DNA of 64,000 nucleotides, from the NCBI GenBank assembly GCA_946902875.1, contig OX336342.1, positions 16,857,523-16,921,522 of the forward strand. Reading direction: 5' to 3'. Below, in pieces: positions 54,594 to 63,545 of this stretch. How positions within the stretch are numbered: the first letter of the stretch is position 1; the number at the start of each line of letters is the position of its first letter. The translations under genes were made by a program, and so were the position numbers. A model generated the notes under the pieces. That model was not told where the DNA came from. It saw only the letters and a program-made list of their open reading frames with translations, and did no database searches. The stretch comes from Nematopogon swammerdamellus. Its lineage: Eukaryota; Arthropoda; Insecta; Lepidoptera; Adelidae.

Positions 54594-54962
54594 GTCAGCC
54601 TCGATGGCTCAGTGGTGCAGACATCAACTGTCGCTATTGAATGTTAAGCAACGCTGGGTGCGGTCAGTATTTGGATGGGTGACCGCTGACCGTTGGAGGC
54701 TGACCGAGGTTCGGATTTCTCGTAAAACTGTAGGTCCCTTCCCTCCTAATCTTACTTGGTGGTAGGGTTTAACCCGCCCGGGTTGGTACCACCGCACTGA
54801 ATGAAACGTCGGTCGAAACGGCTGTGTAAATAGTTTGTGTTTTCCGACCAGTTCAGTGTAGCCGGCACGATCAAGTGGGGGAAGGACTGACATGGCACCT
54901 AGTTCACCCGGTGTTATGGGCTGACATCACGGACTTTGTTTCCATAAAAAAATAAAAAATAA
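54594..54962 (+). mobile_element. SINE-B, full length, plus strand (reference copy)
   Basis: The head begins GTCAGCCTCGATGGCTCAGT. The tRNA-like A-box TGGCTCAGTGG is at 54605-54615. The 5S-like part follows: GTTAAGCAAC (5S A-box type, 54643-54652), GCGGTCAGTATTTGGATGGG, and the C-box GGATGGGTGACCG at 54673-54685. A tRNA B-box-like GGTTCGGATTT is at 54708-54718. Body: GTAAAACTGTAGGTCCCTTC, CTTGGTGGTAGGGTTTAACC, GGTTGGTACCACCG. The 3' part has GGTGTTATGGGCTGACATCA and TTTCCATAAAAAAATA. It is not coding. Confidence 0.92.
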
Positions 54963-54964
54963 AG

Positions 54965-55440
54965 TGTTGATGTAATACAGCCACATTATTGCCGAAGACA
55001 GTCCCCAGTATCTGTTGGCGTCCTTGGATTCAATAAAGCGAGGATTTGTCCGTCTGGTGGGAGACTAGAAACTGACTGATGGTTAGAGTTAGGAGTCTCT
55101 GAGCCACACATGATTTGTAGCGTCCCTCAGTCTGTTCTACAATAACTATCATGGACGCTGCTCGGAGGAACTTGCATCTCTTATTTGTTGCCATCCAACT
55201 TATCTACGTAACACTCATCGCAGATAAACTGAACAGCCTTTTGTTGTTGACATTAGGCGTTTGAGAACCCATCCGTTCTCAAAATATTTTCTTTGTCGGA
55301 CCGCAAGGGTATTTTCGGAGCGGGTTTTTCCCGAATTCCTTCTGGATGTCTTCAAACGTCATATTAACTGGCTAGACAGTCTAGCAACAGTCCGCAAACC
55401 TGCGGAAATGGCGCATCTCTGAGAGTGGTTTCGCGAAGAG
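54965..55440. other. Possible LINE RT C-terminal remnant, unassigned
   Basis: The plus-strand sequence near 54985-55430 has GACAGTCCCCAGTATCTGTT, TCCTTGGATTCAATAAAGCG, TCCGTCTGGTGGGAG and CTTCTGGATGTCTTCAAACG. These can be read as broken pieces of the PEYLLSALDSIQRRAIRLIGD and NIFP...FK type C-terminus seen at 29978-30460, here on the plus strand. Many frameshifts are needed, so confidence is low to moderate. Confidence 0.45.
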
Positions 55441-55446
55441 AGTTGT

Positions 55447-56180
55447 TCAAATTCAAATTCAAATTCAAATTCATTTATTTGCACACATTGAAATACAGTT
55501 TTACATCCAGCGTAAACTTATATATACTTGCGGCATCGTCAGTTTGTTAAATATAATTTATTTCAGTGTATAAATTAGCTATTAATAAAATAAAGTAATC
55601 TATGTAATAATATTAAAAAATTTCAAGTCATAAAATGTTTGACCTTGTAGCCATCTATTCAATTGCGATCGAAATATTTTTACGTTATTGTCACTCTCGC
55701 GCAGTTCTTTTGGCAATTTATTGTAGATATTAATACTATTGAACATTACACTTTTTTTAAATTTTTCAGTTTTGTGGCATTTCTGTTGAATGTTCCTCTT
55801 GTTCCTAGTTGAGTATTGATGATTCAAGCAATTATACCCCCAGGGTTGTTTCTGACATATAAAGATACTCTTTGTACATATAGATCGTACATGGTTAAAA
55901 CCTTAAGTTCTTTGAATAATGGTGTGCAGTGTGCATCCCATTTTGAGTGAGTTATTATTCGAAGAGCTTTTTTCTGCAATCTGAATTCTCTGATGGCATC
56001 TCCCGAGGCACCCCAGAACTCAATTCCGTAACTCATTATCGAATAGAAGTACCCGAAATACGCACTAGTCAGAGCATTAAGGTCACAGTTTTTTGATAAA
56101 GTCTTTAGACAGTAGCAGGCCTTACTGAGTTTGTTGCATACTTTGTCAATATGCTCCCCCCAGCGTAAATTTGAGTCTAG
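55447..56180 (-). pseudogene. LINE RT C-terminal fragment with (GAATTT)n tail
   Basis: Minus-strand frames 56036-55824 (SYGIEFWGASGDAIREFRLQ, KKALRIITHS, CTPLFKELKVLTMYDLYVQR) and 55827-55600 (NIYNKLPKELRESDNNVKIF, QLNRWL) make up the C-terminus of a Jockey/CR1-type ORF2. Upstream, HIDKVCNKLSKACYCLKTL lies near 56150. The 3' end is AAATAAA followed by (GAATTT)n at 55447-55482. The catalytic core is lost by 5' truncation at about 56180. Confidence 0.85.
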
Positions 56181-56215
56181 TGTGAAGAAGAAGAAGAGTC
56201 TAGAAATTTGAGTCT

Positions 56216-56365
56216 TGTTTTCGGCCCTGTCGACTGCACCATTGGTCCCTCGGCACAGCCACTCATATTTGTTTACATAAAAAAGACTGACAGACAGACA
56301 GATGGACAGACCGACACCATAGTGATCCCGTAAGGGTCCCTTTTTCGGGACGGGACCTAAAAATA
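56216..56365 (+). mobile_element. Interspersed repeat tail, related to the 31471-32976 element
   Basis: CTGTCGACTGCACCATTGGT (shared with 51826) leads into (GACA)n, CATAGTGATCCCGTAAGGGT and GGGACGGGACCTAA. The last part is similar to the end of the 1.5-kb tandem element. It is truncated. Confidence 0.55.
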
Positions 56366-56399
56366 TGACATTTTAAAGTGTGCAGATAAATTATGGATT

Positions 56400-56620
56400 T
56401 TATACTTTTATAATAATTTGCGGTGGAATTTGGCTCGCACCGCGCCAAATTGCCACGAAGCCCGTCGTGCACGGGCGGCGGCGCGGCATCCGCCCGCCCC
56501 ACTGTCGCCTCCTCCGCCCTCGCCCACATGACATCCACCCCCCCCCCCCCCCCCCCCCCGAACCCCCGAAAGAGTCACGCGGTCACTGTGATAAGGCTTT
56601 TATAGCTGACTATTGAAACG
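56400..56620. repeat. GC-rich patch with a 22-base C-run
   Basis: A GC-rich stretch (56440-56600) contains 22 consecutive C at 56538-56559. Short open frames on both strands are of low complexity and are not called. Confidence 0.7.
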
Positions 56621-56804
56621 GTACTTGCTCGCTTAGTATCACTTCTGTTAGCAGATGTACTAAAAAGGTATATTTTCAGAAGGCCAAATCGGTGTCCATC
56701 ACACTCTTTTACACATTCGAAATAAAAAATTTTTTTACGAAAAATTATGTGCGAATATCGTGGTACATTGACAAACCTCCGTTATATAGGTACTGTTGAT
56801 GGAC

Positions 56805-57005
56805 CTAAAAAAAAATTGGTTGTCTGTAAAGTCAGTTTACGGACGATAGTTTTACGTGATGACGCTTGGGCCGATGTGCCTCTCTATCGCTTGCTACGCG
56901 CTCTCGCTTGCACACACAGGCTCAGATGGAACGTGACACTTTTTCGTGTGTGCAGCCGGTGTTCATCAATTTATAAGACGTGACGTCATCACGTCAAAAG
57001 TTATG
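56805..57005 (-). mobile_element. Repeat D, second copy
   Basis: It is the inverse of about 22955-23240: TTGTCTGTAAAGTCAGTTTA, TTACGTGATGACG, CTCTCTATCGCTTG, AGATGGAACGTGACACTTTT and GACGTGACGTCATCACGTC. It lacks about 90 bases that are present in the other copy. Both ends carry an inverted ACGTGATGACG motif. Confidence 0.75.
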
Positions 57006-57020
57006 ATTCCTTCATGTTCA

Positions 57021-57345
57021 AAGCTGTGGGTAGTCGGCGCGGTCTCTGCTTGTACTTACTCTTGATATCAAGTTCCGAGGTTCGATTCCGGCCGACATGC
57101 AAAATTGTGTGTTTTCTGACAGAAACATTTACATGCATAGGTATCTGCTGCTTCACCATTCGGAAACGGTGTAAAACTGTAGGTCCCCTCCCTTGCCCCT
57201 ACTATGTGGTAGGCTCAAATTGTAGCCGACTGGATTGGTGCCATCGTAATGGATGTAAGATGGCCGCATTACAGCCTCGGTTGTGTTCTCTTCTAGTCCA
57301 GTATGACCAGCAATCCAAAGGAAAATTCCCTGTAAAATTCCTTCT
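57021..57345 (+). mobile_element. SINE-A, near full length
   Basis: A decayed A-box region (GTAGTCGGCGCGGTCTCTG) precedes a good B-box, GGTTCGATTCC (57080-57090). The body (CTGCTGCTTCACCATTCGGA, GTAGGTCCCC, GTGGTAGGCTCAAATTGTAG) and CTAGTCCAGTATGACCAGCA follow. The 3' end is lost after about 57345, and no A-tail is seen. Confidence 0.85.
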
Positions 57346-57454
57346 CATTCATAACGTAAAATAAAGTTAATACACTATGTTGTTATCCTATCATATCCAT
57401 GCATTAATGTTACCCATATATGTAGGTGTAAAAATATTATATTGATATGGTGAA

Positions 57455-57715
57455 TTATTCATTTATTCACACATTTTTTTAAACTTATTTTGTATACATT
57501 AGAACATAAAATATAAAACATATACAAATTAAATATAAAACTAAATGGATTTTCCGCCACCGGCGGCGGCGGGGCGAGCCCAGGCTACCGATGGTCGGGT
57601 CCCAAAGAGATAAACCTCTGGACTATGCGCGCAGTGTCGAGCAGGGCTGCCTTCTGGATCTGGCCCTTGACCCAACCACTCAGCGAGAGCCTCTTAATTA
57701 TTAATTATTATGAAA
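57455..57715 (-). pseudogene. Retroelement ORF C-terminus and 3' UTR
   Basis: On the minus strand one frame reads RLSLSGWVKGQIQKAALLDT then ARIVQRFISLGPDHR and stop. I recall a closely similar ending for an ORF of lepidopteran retroelements. It is followed by a GC-rich GCCGCCGCCGG stretch and an AT-rich 3' UTR. Only about 35 residues survive. Confidence 0.5.
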
Positions 57716-58264
57716 AAAAAACCTTTTCAAAAAATTACCAACTTCCTACTTGAACATGTAGGGCATCCGCAAGAGTCAAAGTAGAGGTAAAGTAACTCGC
57801 CATAAACTAACAAGTTTTCTCTTATCTAATTAGGATAAGTTATAAATCACTAAAGTTACTCAATGTACAAGTTCGGGGATCCCCTCATCAGCGACTAGTT
57901 GAAGTTTAAATTCATTTTAAAATTAGTTAGGGAAGACTCGACCCAGCACCGCATCGTTCGCTATCGGTTTCCTAACTATTTTGCGCTCCATGCTACGGTG
58001 CAACTAAAACTTCAAGTGAATCTGTAGCGCTTTGCCAATTTACCAAAATCAAACAATTTATACATCTCTACTTTTACGCATAAATATGGTTACAATTTAT
58101 GATACCCTAAAAAACGTTATCAAAATTTTCTGTCTCTTGACCTTTAAGTCCCTTCCGTTCTACTTATGTGCAATCTGGCCAGGAGAACTGCTGTATTATT
58201 TGAAACTCAATAAGGCAAAATTAAGTCTACACTTCTACACTTTATTATAATTTTAATGTTATAA

Positions 58265-58408
58265 TAATATTATAAATATTATTCCGTTTTTATTTAGATT
58301 TTGTATTAATTTTGTGTATTTTTATAAGTTTTTGTATAATATAAAATATGTATAATAATAATATAAATGCATCGTGAAAATGTGAAAATAAAGATATTTA
58401 AATTATAA
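58265..58408 (+). mobile_element. Retroelement 3' UTR fragment
   Basis: TTTGTATTAATTTTGTGTAT, TTTTTGTATAATATAAAATA and TGTGAAAATAAAG repeat the phrase order of 21600-21705 and 24205-24300. No coding part remains. Confidence 0.5.
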
Positions 58409-58409
58409 A

Positions 58410-58558
58410 TGGAAAAGTTTGTACGTTTGGATGTAGGAGGCTAGGAGATAATCTCCGAAAATACTCATCCGATTGCAACCATTATTTGACCAATATTTAG
58501 AATGGACCTTCAGGATGGACATGGGCTATGCGAGCGAAGCCGCGGGCAACAGCTAGTG
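58410..58558 (+). mobile_element. Helitron-like 3' fragment (tentative)
   Basis: It ends GCGAGCGAAGCCGCGGGCAA then CAGCTAGT, a GC-rich near-palindrome about ten bases before CTAG|T. The same ending type occurs at 41880-41900, and the inverse head phrase TTTTGCCCGCGGCTTCGCTC at 40141-40160. No Rep/helicase protein is seen. Confidence 0.4.
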
Positions 58559-58790
58559 TTTAATATAGCGCGATAGAAACTTAGATTTTTTCCGTCTACG
58601 GATTAGCACCGTAGTTTTCAGACATTTACAACAATCGAACAAAAGACAAACTATTTTTCCAGCAGTCTAATTCGAACATTCGGACCCACCGATTATCAAC
58701 TAGAGAGTCTCGTTGACATAAAAAATACAACTGTACGGCTATCAGCCAGTACAATATATTGTTTGTCTGTCACCTTGTGAGAAATACTTG

Positions 58791-59099
58791 CTATAAATAT
58801 TTAGCTGCTATCAAATTCGCCCTACCATTATACAATATATTCAGATTCGTCCTGTCATTATTCAGATTCGTCCTTCCATTATACAATTTATTCAGATTCG
58901 TCCTGCCATTACTATAGAATTTCTTTAGATTCGTCCTGCCATTACTATACAGTTTCTTCAGATTCGTCCGACCATTATACAATTTCCTCAGATGCGTCCT
59001 GCCATTATACAATTTCTTCAGATTCGTCCTACCATTATACAATTTCTTCAGATTCGTCCTACCATTATACAATTTCTCGTTTCCAGTACACTCTCGCAA
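58791..59099 (-). repeat. In-frame 30-bp minisatellite, open for 102 codons
   Basis: Nine units, marked by ATTCGTC (or one-base variants) on the plus strand, start at 58815, 58845, 58866, 58896, 58929, 58962, 58992, 59022 and 59052. Spacings are 30, 21, 30, 33, 33, 30, 30 and 30, all multiples of three. The minus strand stays open across the array and would encode about nine NGRTNLKKLY-type decapeptides, between MRECTGNEK and a short tail ending AAKYL. The predicted peptide would be basic and asparagine-rich, with no signal peptide or known motif. It may be only a minisatellite, and coding is unproven. Confidence 0.55.
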
Positions 59100-59360
59100 G
59101 ATAGAGCTGTTTTTCGAGAGTCAACTACAAATATATTGACAAAAACAATACGAAACAATACCCGTTATTCCTAAAATTTGGGCAAGTGTGCACTACGTAC
59201 ACGCAATAAAGGCTTCCGGTGTAAATATTTATTTACTGGGCGTTGTTTACTCGAACCAAGGCGAGGTTAAAGGTAGAAGGATCGATGTTCAAATACTCTC
59301 GCGTCTCGGTAAATGGAACCTGGGTGCTCACCTAACGCAAAAGATCGAATCCTAAGACAA

Positions 59361-59420
59361 TCAGCCACGGTAGCTCAGTGGTGCGATAGGTCGACAGCAG
59401 TCATTCGTGATCTTAAGTCA
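59361..59420 (+). mobile_element. SINE-B-like tRNA head fragment
   Basis: TCAGCCACGGTAGCTCAGTG with GTGCGATAGGTCGACAGCAG matches the A-box end of SINE-B heads. The 5S-like part does not follow clearly, so it is a fragment or a diverged relative. Confidence 0.55.
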
Positions 59421-59532
59421 AACGACCTTGACCCATTTTCGAGCACATGGCCGATCTGGTCTAGGTACGTGCGTCTAGGGCGACCCTTTCCGACTATTCC
59501 ACTCACATTCGCTCCATAAAAATGCCTTTCGT

Positions 59533-60532
59533 TACTTTATTTTATTTTATTTTTATTTTATTTTATTAAACAGAGATTAATACAGAGACAGGAAAAAGTT
59601 AACATAAAAAATAGTACACAATGTGATTTATGACCTGCCTCCGCTACACAATCCTCCAAAACACAGTTTGTGAATAAAATGACTAATAAACTAATACAAT
59701 AAAAAAAAAAAAGAAACAAAAGGATACAATTTTAAATTTTGATAAACAAACATGTACAATACTGCAATACTGTAGCGAGACAGCGTGTTTCGCGGTTTTC
59801 ACTGTTTTCCAGCATCTTACGGACCTTAAATTTGAAGGCTAGAGTCGACTTGTGGAACATGTCAGACAAGTTTAATTTTTTATTATACCTGTCACACATT
59901 CTGCGAATAGGTGCTCGCATACCGGCATTTGTGGAGGCTACGTTCACGTGAAATAAAGTTGCAGAGCGAGTAGGTTTTCCAGGCACATGGAAATTAATAA
60001 GGCCTAATAGGTCAGGACAGTCATACGAGCTTACACAAATGTTACGCAATACAGATGTGTCCAGCATATTGCGTCGGATGTCTAGCTTGGGAAGGTGGTA
60101 CTTAACAGTCAAGACTTCGTATGATGCCTTTGAGTGAGTAAGACGAAAGTGCATTGCACGCAGGTACTTCCTCTGAATCATTTCTATTTTGTGTGAGTAT
60201 TTTGCATAATAAGGATTCCAAACGGCAGAAACATATTCTAGTTGTGAACGAACCAGGGCCTGATAAAGAAATCTGTAGGTACTTGACTTAAAATTTTTTG
60301 GTTGTCCTTAATACAAATCCCATCATTTGGTATGCTTTAGTGATGACGGCCTCAATATGCTTATCAAAATGAAGTTTACCGTCCATTATTACACCAAGAT
60401 CTCGAATATTGACTACTTTCTCCAGAATGTGGCCACCTAGGTTATAATTGTATATATACTTATTAATGTTTTTAGTAAAGGTAATATGTTTACATTTTTC
60501 ATACTCTCCTATAATCCATTCTTTCGACATGA
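59533..60532 (-). pseudogene. LINE RT C-terminal fragment with A/T tail
   Basis: Minus-strand frame 60530-60288 gives a thumb-region segment (CKHITFTKNINKYIYNYNLG, NIRDLGVIMDGKLHFDKHIE, KAYQMMGF). Frame 60181-59732 gives a long C-terminal segment (MIQRKYLRAMHFRLTHSKAS, YHLPKLDIRRNMLDTSVLRN, RSATLFHVNVASTNAGMRAP, RMCDRYNKKLNLSDMF). The 3' end is a (TAAAA)n-type tail at 59533-59570. A frame change separates the two parts. The RT core is lost by 5' truncation at about 60532, where an R-element tail begins. Confidence 0.85.
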
Positions 60533-60536
60533 CCGA

Positions 60537-60670
60537 ACCGATAACAACACATAGTCTGTGAAAATTTCAACCGGCTACCTATTAGGGTTCCAAAGATACA
60601 GCAGTAGGGCAGACAGACAGACATACGTCGTAGGCTTAGTAATAGGCTTCTGTACGAATATGGAACCCTA
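60537..60670 (+). mobile_element. R-element tail fragment
   Basis: GAAAATTTCAACCGGCTACC, CAAAGATACAGCAGTAGGGC, (GACA)n, CGTAGGCTTAGTAATAGGCT and ATATGGAACCCTAAT form the family tail. It directly follows the truncated 5' end of the LINE fragment. Confidence 0.8.
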
Positions 60671-60674
60671 ATAA

Positions 60675-61545
60675 AAATAGGACCAAGTTTTATACGTACG
60701 TTTCGCCTGTGTCTTGTTTATAGATGCGATATGGATTCAATATTTAATTTTTATTATAAGTTTGAGAAGTTTTACTTTACAGACGTATAACGAACTATTG
60801 AACTGACATACGCACTGACATCCGAACGATACGGAAGCCTAAATGCGTGTTTGGCAAATCACTATTCAATTCACTGGTAGTTGTAAAACAAGGCAGACGT
60901 AACGCACACCGCCGCTATTCTGAAAGGGATACGGCAGGGATTACCCTAACGCCCTATGTTTGACAAATGAAATGTCGCGACATCCGGGCCCAAATTCCGA
61001 GGGCTCTCTACTGATGGTTACTTGAGCTCCCCGGAGGCAGGAAAAAGGTTTTTCGCTTAACATGCTTTCTGCCAGCTCTTTGCTTAGAAGTGTTTCACCA
61101 CCGCGGGCGGCGCCTTTGGAAATCAATACGCGGTTTGCGAGCCCAAATACAGTGTCATTGTGATCGGCGAAAAAGGGGTTTTAAAAGCGAATCCGGGATG
61201 CCCACTTTGAGTTATTGGAGTTTTTCGTGAATTTATTATCTTAGCTTTCGCCGCCGCCCGGTGGCCTCATTTGCTTTTATGAAAATTTTGCTGTAAACTG
61301 AGAGCATGAAAAATGGGAGAGTTTCGGTCAGTATGATAGGAGAGAAAATGGGAACAAAATGGTAATAATTATAATTATAAAATATGAATTTTCTTTCTTA
61401 CTATCGGTAACATGAAGTATACGCATATTAGGGATGGTCAGGAGTCAGGACGAAATTATAATTAATATTTAAACTAAAATTTTAATGTAGATAAAAGCTA
61501 TGTAAATAAATAAAATAAAAATATTACATAATATGTAAGTGTATG
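60675..61545. other. No gene seen
   Basis: The minus-strand frame 61126-60941 has no recognisable motif. No named repeat is found. Confidence 0.4.
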
Positions 61546-61549
61546 CACA

Positions 61550-61633
61550 TTTTTATGGAAACTGACACTGTTGGGTACATTACCTATAACATCCGTGATG
61601 TCTGATCATTACACTACACCTTGGTGAACTAGG
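61550..61633 (-). mobile_element. SINE-B 3' fragment
   Basis: TTTTATGGAAACTGACACTG through CATCCGTGATGTCTGATC to GGTGAACTAGG is a diverged SINE-B 3' end. It is directly followed by a second SINE-B copy, suggesting insertion into the T-run. Confidence 0.8.
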
Positions 61634-61865
61634 TTTTTTTTTTTTTATGGAAACTGACACGGTTGGCTACATCACCTACCACATCCGTGATGTCAGCCCA
61701 TTACACCGGGTGAACTTGGTGCCACGTCAGTGCTTCCCTTCGTTCGTGCCGGCTACACTGAAATGGACGGAAAACACAAACTATTTACATACCCGTTTCG
61801 ACCGACCTTTCATTCAGTGCGGTGGTACCAACCCGGGCGGGTTAAACCCTACCACCTAGTAATAA
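61634..61865 (-). mobile_element. SINE-B, head missing
   Basis: A T-run (61634-61646) and ATGGAAACTGACACGGTTGG start the copy, which runs to CCCTACCACCTAGTAAT. It is well preserved up to the shared body, where repeat C sequence begins. Confidence 0.85.
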
Positions 61866-61975
61866 AAGAAGGGAGTCATATCCCTTGGTCGCCTTTTACG
61901 ACATACACGGGGAGAGATGCAGTGGGGCTATTATTTTAAAGTACCGGCCCCACACGGTACAAGGTCAGATGTCAG
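61866..61975 (-). mobile_element. Repeat C 5' fragment, inverted
   Basis: The plus strand reads GCCTTTTACGACATACACGG, GGAGAGATGCAGTGGGGCTA, TTTAAAGTACCGGCCCCACA, the inverse of 41260-41350. It sits between SINE-B and the R2-like LINE fragment. Confidence 0.75.
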
Positions 61976-62079
61976 TGCTTTCCTTTTGTCGTACCGGCTG
62001 GAAAGGAGGGGGAAGGTGTGGATCTAAGCTTGCGATGGCTTCACCGAACATATCCGGGCCCATCGGCAGTAGAGGAGGG

Positions 62080-63274
62080 TATTAATCGAGGCCGGGACTA
62101 GCGAGTGGCCACTCTAAATTTCCCGCGCATGCTTCACGTTTCGGCTCGCTTCAAGCCCTCGTCAGCTAGTCTGCGTTGACTAGGACGCGGGGAAACCACC
62201 AGTCCCGCTCTCGACCTCCCTCTCTCTACCTATCCATATTCTGTAGGATGCTTCCAGTGACGTTTTCGAAGCTCTCTCCATATATGAGCTTAGCGTCGAT
62301 CTTGGGAGCCCTAGATTCTTGAAGAGACTGTAGAGCGACTTCGCTGGTAGTCCTCTTGCTCCGACTTCCACAGCGAAGAGATCAGTCTTGAATCCGTTTC
62401 TCACAATCCGGTCTACTAAGTTGCAGTACTTGTTAAGTTTGATGTTGTGGTCCTTCGGTATGTTACTTTCCCATGGAACTGTAAGTTCAACAAGTACTAC
62501 ATGCTTTGTCGCTTTTGAGAATATGAGTATATCCGGTCTTAATGCTGTGGTACAGATTTCCGAAGGCATTTGGTAATGCTTCTCATGTGTGTCCATCAAC
62601 AATTCCCAATCCTTTGCTGCTCCCAAAATTGAAGAAGGTTTAGTCCTATCTTTGGGCAGCTTATTGGCTCCAGGTTTCACAAAGTTGACCTTCTGGAAGC
62701 CGCTACTGGTTTGCCCTTTCCTGGTCCGTGCAATTGACAGGTTGATGGCCTCTCTGATGATTTGGAGGACTTTATCATGACGGTAGGAATACTGGCCTTG
62801 CTCAAGTAGTATTTTGCATCCGCATAACAAATGTTTGGCCGTGCCTACGAACTCCTTACATGACGGGCATAGTCTATTTGTAGATTTCCCCCAACTAACT
62901 AGGTTACTCGGGTCGGGGAGAGTAAGCTGGAATGCATTTAAGTAGAACTTAAGCAGCTCAGGGGACCAGTTGTATATTATGGATTTCCACTTCAATGCAG
63001 GAGGGATGCAGAAGTCACCCACTGTTAGCCAATCATTCTGCATTTCTAGGTTTAAGGCGTGAAGTTTGAAGCCTTGTTCCATGTCCTCCTGAGCAAAACC
63101 TTTCAGTATTTCTTTATCAGACTTTGCTGTTTCTATGCCCAATCCAGATCTATTGGTGCGTGTACCAACTTGGAATGATTTGTAGAAGTCGAGTCTCGAT
63201 TCCAGTTCATCTGATAGTGATGTGTTGGGTAAGGCTTGAATAGCGCTATCATCACTGATCTCAACGGAAAACAT
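62080..63274 (-). mobile_element. R2/NeSL-like LINE, 3' half
   Basis: A 5'-truncated LINE of the group that carries a C-terminal restriction-like endonuclease. It comprises the 364-codon frame and a 3' UTR of about 100 bases toward 62080 (GACGAGGGCTTGAAGCGAGC on the minus strand). The RT domain is missing. A SINE-B fragment abuts the truncated end at about 63262. Elements of this group often insert at specific repeated genes, but no rDNA is visible here. Confidence 0.8.
62180..63274 (-). CDS. R2/NeSL-type zinc knuckle and restriction-like endonuclease (fragment)
   Basis: The 364-residue frame has no internal stop. A CCHC knuckle, C136-x2-C139-x8-H148-x4-C153 in CPSCKEFVGTAKHLLCGC, is followed by a PD-(D/E)XK endonuclease. 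The latter has RPD at 246-248 and E263 in VELTVPWE, the pattern of R2-like endonucleases that cut the target for reverse transcription. Residues 1-120 resemble the RT-proximal C-terminal segment (KWKSIIYNWSPELLKFYLNA). The full protein of such elements is usually around 1000 residues or more, so the RT and N-terminal DNA-binding fingers are lost. The first methionine lies at the junction with SINE-B sequence and is fortuitous, so independent expression is doubtful. The conserved frame shows that decay has been slow or the insertion is fairly recent. Confidence 0.8.
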   Translation of the reverse strand: MFSVEISDDSAIQALPNTSLSDELESRLDFYKSFQVGTRTNRSGLGIETAKSDKEILKGFAQEDMEQGFKLHALNLEMQNDWLTVGDFCIPPALKWKSIIYNWSPELLKFYLNAFQLTLPDPSNLVSWGKSTNRLCPSCKEFVGTAKHLLCGCKILLEQGQYSYRHDKVLQIIREAINLSIARTRKGQTSSGFQKVNFVKPGANKLPKDRTKPSSILGAAKDWELLMDTHEKHYQMPSEICTTALRPDILIFSKATKHVVLVELTVPWESNIPKDHNIKLNKYCNLVDRIVRNGFKTDLFAVEVGARGLPAKSLYSLFKNLGLPRSTLSSYMERASKTSLEASYRIWIGREREVESGTGGFPAS

Positions 63275-63544
63275 GAATTATTTACAAAGCCGTTTAGACT
63301 GACCTTTCATTCAGTGCGGGCGTACCAACGCGGGCGGGTTAAGCCCTATACCACCCAGTAAGGTAAGAAGGGACAGGGACCTACAGTTTTAGTCGGAATC
63401 CGATCCAAGATCAGCTTCCAACGGTCGAACGGTCACCCATCCAAGTTCCGACCGCAACATGCTCATGCGCAACATGATCATAAGCATGTTGCATGATCAT
63501 GAACGATAGTCGAGCGATCGCCCCAGTGAGCTACCGAGTCTGAC
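63262..63544 (-). mobile_element. SINE-B, 3' end missing
   Basis: It starts in the body (GGAAAACATGAATTATTTAC) and runs through GGGCGTACCAACGCGGGCGG and the inverse 5S-like CGGTCACCCATCCAAGTTCC. It ends with the inverse A-box region AGTGAGCTACCGAGTCTGAC. The segment between the 5S part and the A-box is expanded by an ATGCTCATGCGCAACATGAT-type palindromic stretch (63456-63505). Confidence 0.85.
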
Positions 63545-63545
63545 A

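Noticed and set aside
54643..54690. Apparent 5S rRNA gene fragment
   Set aside because: Only the internal control region is 5S-like, it lies inside a repeated SINE-B head, and the 5' half of 5S is absent.
58815..59075. CRISPR-like array
   Set aside because: The units are contiguous 30-base tandem repeats without spacers, in a eukaryotic context.
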